Of a stretch of 64,000 nt of DNA, positions 1 through 11,300 are shown one piece after another. How positions within the stretch are numbered: position 1 is the stretch's first letter; each line of letters begins with the position of its first letter. The notes under the pieces are model-generated. The model had not been told where the DNA came from, did no database searches, and saw only the letters and a program-made list of their open reading frames with translations. The position numbers and the translations under genes were made by a program. Source of the DNA: Alentia gelatinosa (lineage: Eukaryota > Annelida > Polychaeta > Phyllodocida > Polynoidae); assembly GCA_950022655.1 (NCBI GenBank), contig OX465579.1, positions 178,998,303 to 179,062,302 on the forward strand, written 5' to 3'.

Positions 1-2772
1 ATGAGTGTTACCTGTATGACAGGCCGAGTCTCTACCCAGGTGTCTGGGTGCATCGTGATATGAGCGTTACCTGTATGACAGGCCGAGTCTCTACCCAGGT
101 GTCTGGGTGTATCGTGATATGAGTGTTACCTGTATGACAGGCCGAGTCTATACCCAGGTGTCTAGGTGCACTGTGATATGAGTGTTACCTGTATGACAGG
201 CCGGGTCTCTACCCAGGTGTCTGGGTGTATCGTGATATGAGTGTTACCTGTATGACAGGCCGAGTCTAAACCAAGGTGTCTGGGTGCACCACGATATGAG
301 CGTTACCTGTATGACAGGCCGGGTCTATACCCAGGTGTCTGGGTGCATCGTGATGTTAATGTTACCTGTATGACAGGCCGGGTCCCTACCCAGGTGTCTG
401 GGTGTATCGTGATATGAGTGTTACCTGTATGACAGGCCGAGTCTCTACCCAGGTGTCTGGGTGCACCACGATATGAGTGTTACCTGTATGACAGGCCGAG
501 TCTCTACCCAGGTGTCTGGGTGTACCACAATATGAGCGTTACCTGTATGACAGGCCGGATCCCTACCCAGGTGTCTTGGTGTACCACAATATGAGCGTTA
601 CCTGTATGACAGGCCGAGTCTATATCCAGGTGTCTGGGTGTATCGTGATATGAGTGTTACCTGTATGACAGGCCGAGTCTCTACCCAGGTGTCTGGGTGT
701 ATCGTGATGTGAGTGTTACCTGTATGACAGGCCGAGTCTATACCCAGGTGTCTGGGTGTATCGTGATATGAGTGTTACCTGTATGACAGGCCGAGTCTAT
801 ACCCAGGTGTCTGGGTGTATCGTGATATGAGCGTAACCTGTATGACAGGCCGGGTCTCTACCCAGGTGTCTGGGTGCACCACGATATGAGTGTTACCTGT
901 ATGATAGGCCGAGTCTATACCCAGGTGTCTGGGTGCACCATGATATAAGTGTTACCTGTATGACAGGCCGGGTCCCTACCCAGGTGTCTGGGTGCATCGT
1001 GAAATGAGTGTTACCTGTATTATAGGCCGAGTCTTTACCCAGGTGTCTGGGTGTATCGTGATATGAGTGTTACCTGTATGACAGGCCGAGTCTCTACCCA
1101 GGTGTCTGGGTGCATCGTGATATGAGCATTACCTGTATGACAGGCCGAGTCTCTACCCAGGTGTCTGGGTGTATCGTGATATGAGTGTTACCTGTATGAC
1201 AGGCCGGGTCTCTACCCAGGTGTCTGGGTGTATCGTGATATGAGTGTTACCTGTATGACAGGCCGAGTCTCTACCCAGGTGTCTGGGTACATCGTGATAT
1301 AAGTGTTACCTGTATGACAGGCCGGGTCCCTACCCAGGTGTCTGGGTGCACCATGATATAAGTGTTACCTGTATGACAGGCCGGGTCCCTACCCAGGTGT
1401 CTGGGTGCATCGTGAAATGAGTGTTACCTGTATTATAGGCCGAGTCTCTACCCAGGTGTCTGGGTGTACCACGATATGAGTGTTACCTGTATGACAGGCC
1501 GGGTCTCTACCCGGGTGTCTGGGTGCACCACGATATGAGTGTTACCTGTATGACAGGCCGGGTCTCTACCCGGGTGTCTAGGTGCATCGTGATATGAGTG
1601 TTACCTGTATGACAGGCCGAGTCTCTACCCAGGTGTCTGGGTGTACCACGATATGAGTGTTACCTGTATGACAGGCCGGGTCTCTACCCGGGTGTCTAGG
1701 TGCATCGTGATATGAGTGTTACCTGTATGACAGGCATAGTCTCTACCCAGGTGTCTGGGTGCATCGTGATATGAGTGTTACCTGTATGACAGGCCGGGTC
1801 TCTACCCAGGTGTCTGGGTGCATCGTGATATGAGCGTTACCTGTATGACAGGCCGGGTCTCTACCCAGGTGTCAGGGTGTATCGTGATGTTAATGTTACC
1901 TGTATTATAGGCCGAGTCTCTACCCAGGTGTCTGGGTGCACCACGATATGAGCGTTACCTGTATTATAGGCCGAGTCTCTACCCGGGTGTCTGGGTGCAC
2001 CATGATGTTAATGTTACCTGTATGACAGGCCGAGTCTCTACCCAGGTGTCTGGGTGCACTGTGATATGAGTGTTACCTGTATGACAGGCCGAGTCTCTAC
2101 CCAGGTGTCTGGGTGCATCGTGATATGAGTGTTACCTGTATGACAGGCCGAGTCTCTACCCAGGTGTCTGGGTGTATCGTGATATGAGTGTTACCTGTAT
2201 GACAGGCCGAGTCTCTACCCAGGTGTCTGGGTGCACTGTGATATGAGTGTTACCTGTATGACAGGCCGAGTCTCTACCCAGGTGTCTGGGTGCACTGTGA
2301 TATGAGTGTTACCTGTATGACAGGCCGAGTCTCTACCCAGGTGTCTGGGTGTATCGTGATATGAGCGTTACCTGTATGACAGGCCGGGTCTCTACCCAGG
2401 TGTCTGGGTACACCGTGATATGAGTGTTACCTGTATGACAGGCCGAGTCTATACCCAGGTGTCTTGGTGCACCATTATATGAGTGTTACCTGTATGACAG
2501 GCCGAGTCTCTACCCAGGTGTCTGGGTGTATCGTGATATGAGCGTTACCTGTATGACAGGCCGGGTCTCTACCCAGGTGTCTGGGTACACCGTGATATGA
2601 GTGTTACCTGTATGACAGGCCGAGTCTATACCCAGGTGTCTTGGTGCACCATTATATGAGTGTTACCTGTATGACAGGCCGAGTCTATACCCAGGTGTCT
2701 TGGTGCACCATTATATGAGTGTTACCTGTATGACAGGCCGGGTCTCTACCCAGGTGTCTGGGTACGTCGTGC
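1..2772. repeat. 59-bp minisatellite array (about 47 copies), open at left edge
   Basis: A 59-bp unit (starting ATGAGTGTTACCTGTATGAC) repeats head to tail from the first base. Copies differ by a few substitutions, such as GCATCGTG versus GCACCACG and CGAGTC versus CGGGTC. A variant with TCTTGGTGCACCATTATATG clusters at the right end, which points to local homogenisation. The array probably continues left of the window. Short open frames on either strand here are not genes. Confidence 0.97.
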
Positions 2773-3076
2773 ACCCATCTGCGGCGCGCACACTCGGGGC
2801 ACTTTGAACAGGGATCGTGTGTACCCCGCCCTGACCGCACCGGCAGCACACAGACAGTAATTGACCGCTGATCAGTGGACAGATATATCTGTGGTGGTTG
2901 GCAGACGACATTCAGACCGGAGATGACACAGGTGGTGGGGGAGGTGTACGGGGAATGAATGTCAAGTCTAGATCCAGCCCTATACATCGGCGTCTGTCTC
3001 TGTATATATATATATATACCTCTGTATACCTCAATCTACATCGGCATGTAGTGATTTACAAGCCATCACTCTATAC
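2773..3076. other. Non-repeat spacer with short TA run
   Basis: About 300 bp separate two repeat blocks. A short (TA)n run sits near 3003-3018. I see no gene or recognisable element. Confidence 0.6.
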
Positions 3077-3615
3077 CCTCCTCTCTAGCTCTGTCTCTCT
3101 CCTTCTCTGTATCTCCTCTGTCTCTTTCCTCTCTCTCCTCTCTCTCCCCTCCCATCTCTCTCCTCTCTCTCCCCTCCCCCTCTCCTTCCTCTCTCTCCCT
3201 TTCTCTCCTCTCTCTCCCCTTTCCTCTCTCTCCTCTCGCTCTCTCCCCTTCTGTCTCCTCCCTGAATCCTCTCTGACCTCTCTCTCATCTCTCTCCCCTC
3301 TCTTTCTTCTCCCTCTTCTCTCTCTCTTCTCTCTCCCCTGTCTCTCCTCTCCTCCTCTATACATATTCTCTCCCCCCTCTCTCTTTCTTCCTTTCTCTCT
3401 GGTCCCTCTCTCTCCCTCTCTCCCATCTCTCTCCTCTCTCCCCTCCCCCCCTCTGTCTCTCTGCCCTCCTCTTTGTCTCTCTCCCCTCTCTCGTTCTCTC
3501 TGTGACTCCTGATGGTTCTCATCTCTCTCTGCATCCTTCTCTGTGTTTTCTCCCCTCAATCCTCTCTGTGTTTCTCTTTGTCTCTCTTTTCTCAATTGAC
3601 ATCTCTATTCTCTCA
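3077..3615. repeat. Polypyrimidine CT-rich low-complexity tract
   Basis: The + strand is almost only C and T (CTCTCTCCC, TCTCTCCTC), interrupted by a few AT bases. Open frames on both strands, Ser/Leu-rich forward and Arg/Glu-rich reverse, are compositional artefacts. The tract could form H-DNA, but nothing further is visible. Confidence 0.9.
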
Positions 3616-3726
3616 GTCGTCTGTCTACGTCTATGCGAAGCGATATGTAACCAGGCGACAGCCGAGTGAATATCACGTAACATTCAAACGAGTTGATTTC
3701 TCGAACATGAACGAGTTGCTTTCTGT

Positions 3727-3872
3727 ATTTATCTCACCCATGTACACACTAAAGGAATGGACAACACATAGGATATAGACCATAGAGAACGGACTGCAAT
3801 ACTAGTAGAAGCATGGAGTACGAGTTCCCAACGTTAAGTTTACGGGACAATAATACCAGGGGTGAGATAAAT
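3727..3872. mobile_element. Short foldback MITE with TTTATCTCACCC termini
   Basis: The 146-bp element starts ATTTATCTCACCC and ends GGGTGAGATAAAT, a perfect 13-bp terminal inverted repeat. A second copy lies at 56885-57028, with matching internal text including ATAGACCAT and GAGTTCCCAA. Both copies are preceded by related sequence containing CAAACGAGTTG, so the true element may be longer. It has no coding capacity. Confidence 0.8.
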
Positions 3873-4675
3873 GTAAAGCTTGACGGATCTCGGCTGTAGC
3901 TACCTGTGTTTGGGGAGTGTGTCCGGCAATGTGTACTCACACAGTGAAGCACATATCCACACCAAACCTAATTAGCTTATGATGATAAAGTTTACATAAC
4001 TTCTAAACCGGTTGCGACACTGTAGATCGTGCTCACAGGGCAGGCCGTGAGGTTACTTCTAATCCACTTGCTCCATTTTACATTTATTCATCTCTTACTT
4101 TGGTCCTTGGAGAGGAACAAATGTAGCTTATGAAAGATCTTTTGTGATTCATTAAAAGCCAATTTGTTCCTTAAAGAAACTCTTTTATCTTGTGCAATTC
4201 TGTGCAATGAAAGGACAGAATCTGTACGCCTTGCCTTGAGGATAGATTTACTTTAAACGACCCGTATCTAATATTTATACATTGTCTTATTGATGGCTGT
4301 AGGATAAACACACAACCCGGAGTAGATGGCTAAGATGAGTCGTTATGAATGTGTATTATGAACAACTGATATCTCTCTGCATTCAGAAGCAACCATTCAA
4401 TCAGATAAATATCTGCATGCTATTGTTATTTCCAATCAGCTCATATTCTTCTATTATCCTCAAAAGCCTTTCACTTTCTATTTGCGGTGTAAGTAGAGAG
4501 AAGTCCATTACAGATGACTGATAAATCCAGCGGTAAAAAGCTCTGCGGCTTCCCTGGGTGTAATTTAAATCTTGGCTCATGTACATATTGAAGGTTACAC
4601 TGTGCACACATCGGGGTTTGTAGAACATCTTAGTGTTGTAACGTGGTGCAGGGTACTCATTGACATATATATACG
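3873..4675. other. Unannotated AT-rich spacer
   Basis: About 800 bp of AT-rich sequence, with no open frame of gene-like composition, no RNA gene and no clear repeat. The right part, from about 4400, leads into the foldback cluster. Confidence 0.5.
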
Positions 4676-4962
4676 AAATATCAACTGAGTTTAGATACAA
4701 GCATTCGTATGCCCCGAGGAATTGACGCCCAGTAATATCCAAGCGCATGCGAGGATATTGGGCAGAGGTAGCTCCGAGGAGCATACAGCCGCTTTTATTA
4801 CCCACACATGGGGAATGTGTATCTACATACCCGGAGCATACGGATACGTTGTATGCTCCGGGTAGGAAAACCCGGCGCATACGGAAAAATAGTACATATG
4901 AAAGGATAAGGCATACCTAAATGAAACTATATCAGTACCTAACTTGCCAGGAAAAGGTGGAT
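4676..4962. mobile_element. Foldback MITE, copy 1 of a three-copy cluster
   Basis: A palindromic segment (4676-4800) with arms around ATGCCCCGAGGA and TCCGAGGAGCAT is followed by a TATTACCCAC/GGTGGATAATA-bounded unit (about 4793-4962). That unit contains a hairpin at 4829-4863 (ACCCGGAGCATAC with its complement). The same modules recur at 5036-5320 and 5461-5802. Confidence 0.75.
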
Positions 4963-5035
4963 AATATTTATAACACCGCTTGTATCTGAAACCAGTCAAT
5001 ATTGTGTATTTATCTGAAACCAATCTATATTGTAT

Positions 5036-5320
5036 TTATTATCCACTCTTTCCTGAGAAGTTGGGTACAGATTTTAGTTCATTTAGGTACCCACTATTCG
5101 TTCATAGCACTATTCTACTTTATCATTCACCTAATACAATGTGTCCATAGAAAACACATAGGGAGTTTGTATGGACACACCCGGCGCATACAGATATGTT
5201 GTATACTCCGGGTGGCGCATCCAGAAAAATGATACGTATAGAAAAATAGTGCATAACTAAAACGAACTGATATCGACATATCCCTTGTCCAGAAAATGTG
5301 GCCTAGTAAAATCACTACGC
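5036..5320. mobile_element. Foldback MITE, copy 2 (TTTATTATCCAC left end)
   Basis: The left end reads TTTATTATCCAC at 5036. The segment near 5275-5320 is the reverse complement of the left arm of copy 3, including GATATCGACATAT. A central hairpin contains CCGGCGCATACAG and GTATACTCCGGG. This copy is more diverged and its right terminus is imprecise. Confidence 0.65.
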
Positions 5321-5324
5321 TCAA

Positions 5325-5385
5325 CTCCAGTTGTGACATAAAACGGCCAAGATCAAAACCCATCCAGTTTTACGATAAATACAGA
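5325..5385. mobile_element. Fragment of the CCATCCAGTTTTACGAT foldback family
   Basis: GGCCAAGATCAAAACCCATC followed by CAGTTTTACGATAAATAC matches the right end of the complete element at 33282-33590. Only this end is present. Confidence 0.6.
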
Positions 5386-5460
5386 ATGGAGATTACCACT
5401 ATATATGGACCTATCAAAGTTGTGTGCAATCTGATGGATCTTTACACACAGGGTATGATA

Positions 5461-5613
5461 AATACACAATATTGACTGGTTTCAGATACAAGCGGCCGTA
5501 TGCTCCGAGGAGTTGACGCGTAGTAATATCCAAGCATGTGCGAGGATATTGCGCAGAGTCAACTCCAAGGAGCGTACGGCCGTTTTTATCTGAAACCAGT
5601 CTATATTGTATTT
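5461..5613. mobile_element. Long hairpin element, arms about 65 bp
   Basis: The left arm (GGTTTCAGATACAAGCGGCC, then GTATGCTCCGAGGAGTTGAC) pairs with the right arm (GTCAACTCCAAGGAGCGTAC, then GGCCGTTTTTATCTGAAACC). GATATT motifs lie near the loop. Related hairpins occur at 4676-4800, 8464-8600 and 32720-32880. It abuts copy 3 of the TTATTATCCACC family. Confidence 0.85.
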
Positions 5614-5802
5614 ATTATCCACCTTTTCTGGGCAAGTGGCATGTCGATATCAGTCTATTTAAATTATGCACTATTTTCCAATACGCACTATTTTTCCGTA
5701 TGCACCACCCGGAGCATACAACATATCCGTATGCGCCGGGTACGTCCATACAAACTCCCTATGTGTTTTCTATGGACACTTTGTATTAGGTGGATAATAA
5801 AA
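5611..5802. mobile_element. Foldback MITE, copy 3, intact TIRs
   Basis: The element is bounded by TTTATTATCCACC and GGTGGATAATAAA, making it about 190 bp with clean terminal inverted repeats. It contains an internal hairpin (ACCCGGAGCATAC against GTATGCGCCGGGT). This is the best-preserved copy in the 4.7-5.8 kb cluster. Confidence 0.85.
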
Positions 5803-6196
5803 GACGTTACCTGTCATAAATAATCACACATGATACCCCCCCTATAAGAGACCATACAGTAACAGTGCCTCATCATACAGTGGTCCTACTGCCAACTCTA
5901 CAGGCAGGCAGAAAGGTGAAATGACATTGAAAAGTTTGCCGTTTTTCTATTTTGCTCAAGGATCTCGTTGTACGAGGTCGCTGCTGACACCTTTAAGGTC
6001 ATGTCGGTGTGGGGAGGCACTTAACGCTGAAGGACGCGGCCGACATATCCACACGCCACTCACGGCCACTTTATCATGGAGCGGCCCACGAGATGCGCGC
6101 GCATGTCAATAGTCCCTAGTAAACTGTCCCACGCTCCATTTATCTTTCTTTACCCACCAGTTTTATGATCAATAAGGCACGTCGCCGCCGCCAATG
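5803..6196. other. Spacer, moderately CpG-rich
   Basis: Single-copy-looking sequence between the MITE cluster and the next array. CpGs and a GCGGCC site occur near 6035-6090. No coding or RNA signal is seen. Confidence 0.4.
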
Positions 6197-6662
6197 AATG
6201 TGGGGTGTGTGGACGGCCCGGTGTGGGGAGTGTGGACGGCCCGGTGTGGAGTGTGTGGACGGCCCGGTGTGGGGTGTGTGGACGGCCCGGTGTGGGGTGT
6301 GTGGACGGCCCGGTGTGGGGTGTGTGGACGGCCCGTTGTGGGGTGTGTGGACGGCCCGGTGTAGGGAAGTGTGGACGACCCAGTGTGGAATATGTGTGGA
6401 CGGCCCGGTGTGGGGTGTGTGGATGGCCCGGTGTGAAATATATGTGGACGGCCCCATGTGGAATATGTATGGACGGCCCAGTGTGGAATATGTATGGACG
6501 GCTAAGTGTGGAATATGTGTGGACAGCCCAGTTGGCGGGGTGTTTGTGGACGGCCCAGTTAGCGGGCTGTGTGTGGACGGCCCAGTTAGCGGGCTGTGTG
6601 TGGACGGCCCAGTTAGCGGGGTGTGTGTGGACGGCCCAGTTAGCGGGGTGTGTGTGGACACT
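6197..6662. repeat. 22- to 27-bp GTGTGGACGGCCC minisatellite
   Basis: About 20 units carry the core TGTGGACGGCCC. The left units read CGGTGTGGGG; the last five have CAGTTAGCGGG inserted and are longer. Overlapping open frames on both strands (for example, repeats of TPLTGPSTH) come only from the array. Confidence 0.93.
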
Positions 6663-6795
6663 GTGGGGATGACACCCGTGAAAACACATCATGCAATATT
6701 CATCCCCGTACGATCGGCGAGTGATCCCTCCCGATATTCATAAGAGGATGAGGACAATCCAAAGTCGTGCGCATTCCCACAGACCCCAAGCGATT

Positions 6796-6827
6796 CACTT
6801 CCGGTCTACACCGTCAGCGCATGCGCT
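6796..6827. promoter_or_regulatory. ETS plus NRF1-type motif pair
   Basis: CACTTCCGGT (6796-6805) is an ETS-type site. AGCGCATGCGCT (6816-6827) is a 12-bp perfect palindrome matching the NRF1 motif. In animals this pair is typical of TATA-less CpG promoters. I find no plausible coding exon next to it, so a promoter is only inferred. Confidence 0.4.
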
Positions 6828-7235
6828 CTCAAAACAAATCACAATGTATGAGTAGGAATCACACCCCCCACTCTCCTCCCACACAGTTAGAGCTCCGTTC
6901 AATACTTTGATCTTCAAAGTTTGCGCTGGGTGAGTGTAGAGGGTTAATGCTAACCTCGTGGAGCCTGCTGACTGTATGGATCCCGGCCCTCGGAGGCGGG
7001 CCCTGTTCAGACCGCGGAGGAGGCAGGAGGAGGAGGATCTAATGCTCGGCCTAACCCTAATTGATTCGCATGCTTAGGTGCAATGATGACAGCCACAGGA
7101 TCGGCGCCGGCTTCCCGCGCGCCCCCGCCGCCAGGGGTCCGCTGATTAAGTACCAACGTTAGGACCCCCATTATCGCTCAGCCGCCATATTTCACCTGCG
7201 TTATGTTTGATCAACGGCTTCGTCTTCCGCCGGAA
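6828..7235. other. CpG-rich island with TAATTG motif
   Basis: The segment near 6960-7150 is GC-rich with a CTAACCCTAATTGATT core. It resembles the array-flanked islands seen elsewhere in the window. Function unknown. Confidence 0.35.
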
Positions 7236-7372
7236 GTGTCGCCGTGACCGCCGCGCCGACCGCCGCCGACCGCCGCCGACCGATACCGACCAATACCGAC
7301 CGATGCCCGCCGACCGACGCCGAACGACGGCGACCGACGACCACCGACGACCACCGACGACCACCGACTGAC
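7236..7372. repeat. Imperfect 9- to 12-bp CCGACC repeat
   Basis: Short units such as GCCGCCGACC, GATACCGACC and CGACGACCAC run across about 135 bp. Composition suggests replication slippage. Confidence 0.8.
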
Positions 7373-7582
7373 TCGGCGGTTCCGGTGCTGAGTCCAAATC
7401 GGATAAAGTTTTACTCTCCAAACGTAGTTTACATTGACTTAGTAGAGACTTTGGTGTCGTCATCGATCAAGGCAATATCCCCAACTATCCGCACGTTCCT
7501 GAGCGATGCACTGAGAATGTATTCCCGATACGAGAATTTCAGTCAATTACTCTTATATGAGGGATGTATTGATGTTTATCGT

Positions 7583-7890
7583 ACCCCTGGTAATTTCCCC
7601 CATAGACCAAACATTGGGAACTCGTATCCAATGCAGTTTGAGTGTTTAGAAAAAAAAACTCAGTTGGGGATTATGTCATATAGGTTAGTCCATTAGTCAA
7701 TGTGAAGGGTGAGATAAATTCAGAAACTTATTCGAGTTTAGTGTCAGAGCTCGATCTTATCTCTTATGAATTGCTATGTAATTCACACAGCTTCGATGTG
7801 TGAATTACTAGCGATTCAAACTCGATGGGATTCGAGCTCTGACCCTAGACCTTCATAGGTTTCCTCAATAACATATTGTAGTATCTATAC
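7583..7890. mobile_element. Foldback MITE family A, near-complete copy
   Basis: It starts with CCCCTGGTAA and contains AACATTGGGAACTCGTATCC, CAATGTGAAGGGTGAGATAA and a long palindrome (TCAGAGCTCGAT against GAGCTCTGACC, with an inner AATTCACACAGC hairpin). It is the reverse complement of the copy at 39645-39930. Other copies are at 21830-21960 (right half) and 48603-48900. Confidence 0.8.
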
Positions 7891-8067
7891 GGGTATCCAG
7901 TGGATGTCTGTACAGATATTGTGAACCCTGATCCAACTGATTAAAAAGAATCATAATAGAACCAGGTGAAATTTCCCGTCAATCGGTGACTTTCCGTTTG
8001 TAAAATGCAGACTTTCCCCAAGGCCCAGTTCTGTGAAATAGTCAGCGGAAAGGTCAGGTAGCACGGT

Positions 8068-8476
8068 ATTTTATTACCCACCAAATACGGAGTCTCCATA
8101 GGAAATGTATAGAGCACCTGGAATCAACTACCCGGAGATTCTGACATTTCAGAATCTCCTGCAGGAGATTCCGGAAAAAAAGTCCCATCCATAACGAGGT
8201 CAAATTATCATGTATTTCAAAATAAGTTTTTGGAATGTTCATTCAATATCAATTATTTGAAATCAGTCATAATAATCTCATTTACCATCAGAAATCACTG
8301 TCATAGCATGCTTTTCACGCTAAAATCATGGGGAAATGGCGAACTATATTATTGGTGTAAGTCTACACCGAATTACTGCTAGGCTTGACAGTGCTGTGGT
8401 GTTTGGAACTAAATGTCTTGCAGAAATTTATTTATTGCAATAAATTTGTTATCAATCTTGAAGGTGGGTAATAAAT
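8068..8476. mobile_element. MITE with TTTATTACCCACC / GGTGGGTAATAAA termini
   Basis: Terminal inverted repeats TTTTATTACCCACC and GGTGGGTAATAAAT bound about 400 bp. An internal hairpin (GGAGATTCTGACATTTCAGA and its partner) lies near 8130-8175. The termini relate it to the 4.7-5.8 kb cluster. Confidence 0.75.
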
Positions 8477-8600
8477 ACAATAACGACTGGTTTTGTATAC
8501 GAGTGACCGTAATCTCCTCATAGTTGACGACGTAATATCTACGCATCAACTACTCGGAGATTACGGCCACTCGTACAAAAAACAGTCATTATTGTGTATA
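8464..8600. mobile_element. Long hairpin element abutting the MITE
   Basis: The arms around CGAGTGACCGTAATCTCC and GGAGATTACGGCCACTCG are nearly perfectly complementary, with GTTGACGACG and CATCAACTACTC inside. The design matches the hairpin at 5461-5613. Confidence 0.8.
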
Positions 8601-8661
8601 ATCACAGGCTAGTTTACATATCTCATTTAACAAAGCCCTATAACCAACTGTTCTCGACTCT

Positions 8662-8862
8662 GCCACCATGGAGTTGTCCCATTACACTAATTCCATATAA
8701 GGAATACAGTAGACCGAGTAGCCAATGACTGCATTCGCAGCAAACCCTGACCTTCACCCTGACCTCCTTACATGATATTTTCTCGCGCCTTGGTACGGCT
8801 CTGCAGTCGAGAGTTGACCTCGAATCTTAGGGGCCACAACCACCCTCCTGAACAACACACAT
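8662..8862. repeat. Dispersed repeat, inverted relative to 20995-21200
   Basis: The segment containing CATGGAGTTGTCCCATTACA, TAGCCAATGACTGCATTCGC and GCCACAACCACCCTCCT recurs in reverse complement near 21 kb, at roughly 85% identity by eye. No target duplication or termini can be assigned. Confidence 0.8.
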
Positions 8863-9150
8863 TCCTGCCGCTCTCTGCCGGTCTCTCACCATCATACATC
8901 CGCTGATCGTTAATGCTGAGAATTGAACCATTATTCCATCAATGATGTCAACAGTATTGACCCCCTTAAGTACATCCAGACCGACGACTCCGGAGTCGGG
9001 ATGACTGCGGGTTTCAACATGAATTACGATGGTATGACCATTAAAAGGATGGATCTCGAAATATCAAACACACAGAGAACTAAATGGCTTCTATCAGTAG
9101 CGGTTGTAGCCGGTATCACGATCCAGAATCTATATGTAAAATGTCGGATG
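8863..9150. other. Spacer without recognised features
   Basis: Single-copy-looking sequence. The 158-codon open frame crossing 8923-9399 runs through the neighbouring MITE and has no recognisable domain. Confidence 0.4.
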
Positions 9151-9249
9151 GCCCGTTTCTATTGGCCGATTTCCCATCACCGATCTAGAGTCAGGAACCA
9201 CCGACGGACTTTTGGCACTGCTGACCCAAAATCGGTCAATGGAAACGAC
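9151..9249. mobile_element. 99-bp MITE, CCCGTTTCTATTGGCC family
   Basis: The left end CCCGTTTCTATTGGCCGATT is mirrored by AATCGGTCAATGGAAACG on the right. The interior (GTCAGGAACCACCGACGGAC, GCACTGCTGAC) matches the interior of the longer element at 60573-60757. Confidence 0.75.
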
Positions 9250-9640
9250 CCAGCTCGTGAAATGACCCACGACTTTTTCTGCATAGGTTATGCAATGTGG
9301 CACCACCGACACATGAGTGAAATAAAAGCTCGGTCACTGAGTGAAATCTACAACCCTCACCGATTTTCTTTACCACCGACAGACTTTCTGTGTAATTAAA
9401 ACTATCTACACCCGTTTCATCGGCCAATGGAAGCAGGCCTTTAGGCTTTCCTTTGGTGCGTAGACATTAGAAATTACTCATAATCATGTACAAAGTCGTG
9501 ACAAACCCAGACTGGATTGCAGGGGGAGGCAGGACCCGCAGTAGCGCAAAGATAGAATTTATCAATTTTTCATAGCAATTTTTATTAAGGGAATATTGTG
9601 TCTACAATCACTGAATATATCCGTTCAACTCGGGCCCTAG
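9250..9640. other. Spacer, partly repeat-like
   Basis: CACCGAC and GTGAAAT motifs repeat weakly around 9300-9370, which may be further eroded MITE sequence. No gene is seen. Confidence 0.35.
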
Positions 9641-9644
9641 ACCC

Positions 9645-9780
9645 GTACTCCTCATTCTAATGACGGGTGTTGAGTCAAATGAGAAGCGGGTACCATTTCT
9701 GTGTATGACGCGACCAGGGTTTGAACCCACGACCTCCCATGCTGGAGGCGAACACCCACCACTTAGCTCCCGAGCGTTGT
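9645..9780 (-). mobile_element. tRNA-derived SINE
   Basis: On the minus strand the sequence carries a Pol III A-box-like GAGCTAAGTGGTGGG, then 30-40 bp later a B-box-like GGTTCAAACCC. This is followed by GTCGCGTCATAC and GGTACCCGCTTCTC. The head resembles a tRNA but lacks the complete cloverleaf pairing and CCA-end context of a real tRNA gene. The order (tRNA head, conserved body) is typical of animal SINE2-type elements. The 3' end of the element is not clearly delimited. Confidence 0.7.
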
Positions 9781-9784
9781 ACGG

Positions 9785-10857
9785 CGGCCGTGTCCTAAGA
9801 TGGTTTCAGGTTGGAGAAGGTCAACCTTTTAAGGACGCGTCATACCTGGAGGCATCAATACTCTGAAGACGCGCGGTGTCTGGAGGCATCGTTATTCTAA
9901 TATCTATACAAATGTTTGAACAAAAGATTAAACGAGCAATATTCATGAAATCTTCAAAAATCCAAAAGGAAATGTAGTTATGACACGATACTTCGTGTTT
10001 CTATTCAGAAGAAATCATGCAACATATTACATGGTTACAAACTTGAATTATGAGTTTTGACAAAAATGTGCCCGTCCCCTAGCGGAACAAACTGCCACCA
10101 GCACCCGTCCTTACGGGAGTAGCCGAGCCCCAGGCAGCCGTTCTTACAGGGTTAAGGCAAGGGATTAGATTCACTGCCTTACTGTCAAAGAATCCGAATC
10201 CAAGACAAAATCCATGAACTTTATTCATTCATCATTCTCCGTCTCATACTCTCACAGAATCTAGAAGTATATTATTAAATACTTTGACACTGAAGAGCGA
10301 TGGATGTAACATTGATTTTTGCTACCACTAAAATATTGCATCTGAAAAACTCACTATGCAGGAGATTGCAATAATATCACTGTGCGAAAACCACCAGTTT
10401 ATTCATATATACGCCATCGCTCAAGTACTTGTTTCGGCTATATATATTGACACGTTTCCTCTTCTATACCTCAGCGTAATGGCTGTATTTCCCGCAAAGA
10501 GAAATATCGTGTGCGAGACATGTATACGTGGGTCGTATACATTTTACACGTCTATAGATGAGACATATACACAACGGAAAATAGGACTACCTTGTATACG
10601 CAAATCATACCTGTATACGCCGGGTGTATACGTATATAAACTGGCGGTTTTCGCGCAGTGTATGTACGTTCCTCCACGTCATGCTGGCTCGGTTGACTCG
10701 CGTGGCGTGTCATCACAGAGAGGACTGTAATAGAGGGGAGAGGCGGAGGTCAGAGGCACCGAGAGGCAGTCACGGCAATGGACGATTCACATTAAGCCGC
10801 AATTAAATCTATGTCAGTATTATGGTAGCGGGTTCATTTTGGAGGTCAGAGTGTGAG
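9785..10857. other. Spacer of about 1 kb, AT-rich, no gene seen
   Basis: It contains short GTATAC-rich text near 10510-10640 and some CpGs near 10670-10770. The 124-codon frame at 10356-10730 has no recognisable domain or codon bias. I cannot name an element here. Confidence 0.4.
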
Positions 10858-11300
10858 CGCGAAGAGGAGGGGAGAGGAGGAAAGAGGAGGAGGGGAGAGA
10901 GGAAGGTCAATGAGGAGAAAATGGGGAAGAAGAGGAGGGGAGAGGAGGGGAGAGGAGGAGGGAAGAGAGGAAGGTCAATGAGGAGAAAATGGGGAAGAAG
11001 AGGAGGGGAGAGGAGGGGAGAGGAGGAGGGTAGAGAGGAAGGTCACTGAGGAGAAAATGGGGAAGAAGAGGAGGGGAGAGGAGGGGAGAGGAGGAGGGTA
11101 GAGAGGAAGGTCAATGAGGAGAAAGTGGGGAAGAAGAGGAGGGGAGAGGAGGGGAGAGGAGGAGGGTAGAGAGGAAGGTCAATGAGGAGAAAGTGGGGAA
11201 GAAGAGGAGGGGAGAGCAGGAAAGAGGAGGAGGGTAGAGAGTAAGGTCAATGAGGAGAAAGTGGGGAAGAAGAGGAGGGGACAGAAGGGCGGGACGAGCG
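10858..11300. repeat. 68-bp purine-rich minisatellite
   Basis: GGAAGGTCAATGAGGAGAAA recurs at 10901, 10969 and 11037, a 68-bp spacing. The body is GGAGAGGAGG-type purine sequence. There are about six copies before the register decays. Confidence 0.9.

Noticed and set aside
1..2772. CRISPR-like regular spacing
   Set aside because: The whole 59-bp unit is repeated; there are no unique spacers and the context is animal genomic DNA.
8923..9399. 158-codon forward frame
   Set aside because: Crosses a MITE with visible terminal repeats and has no recognisable domain.
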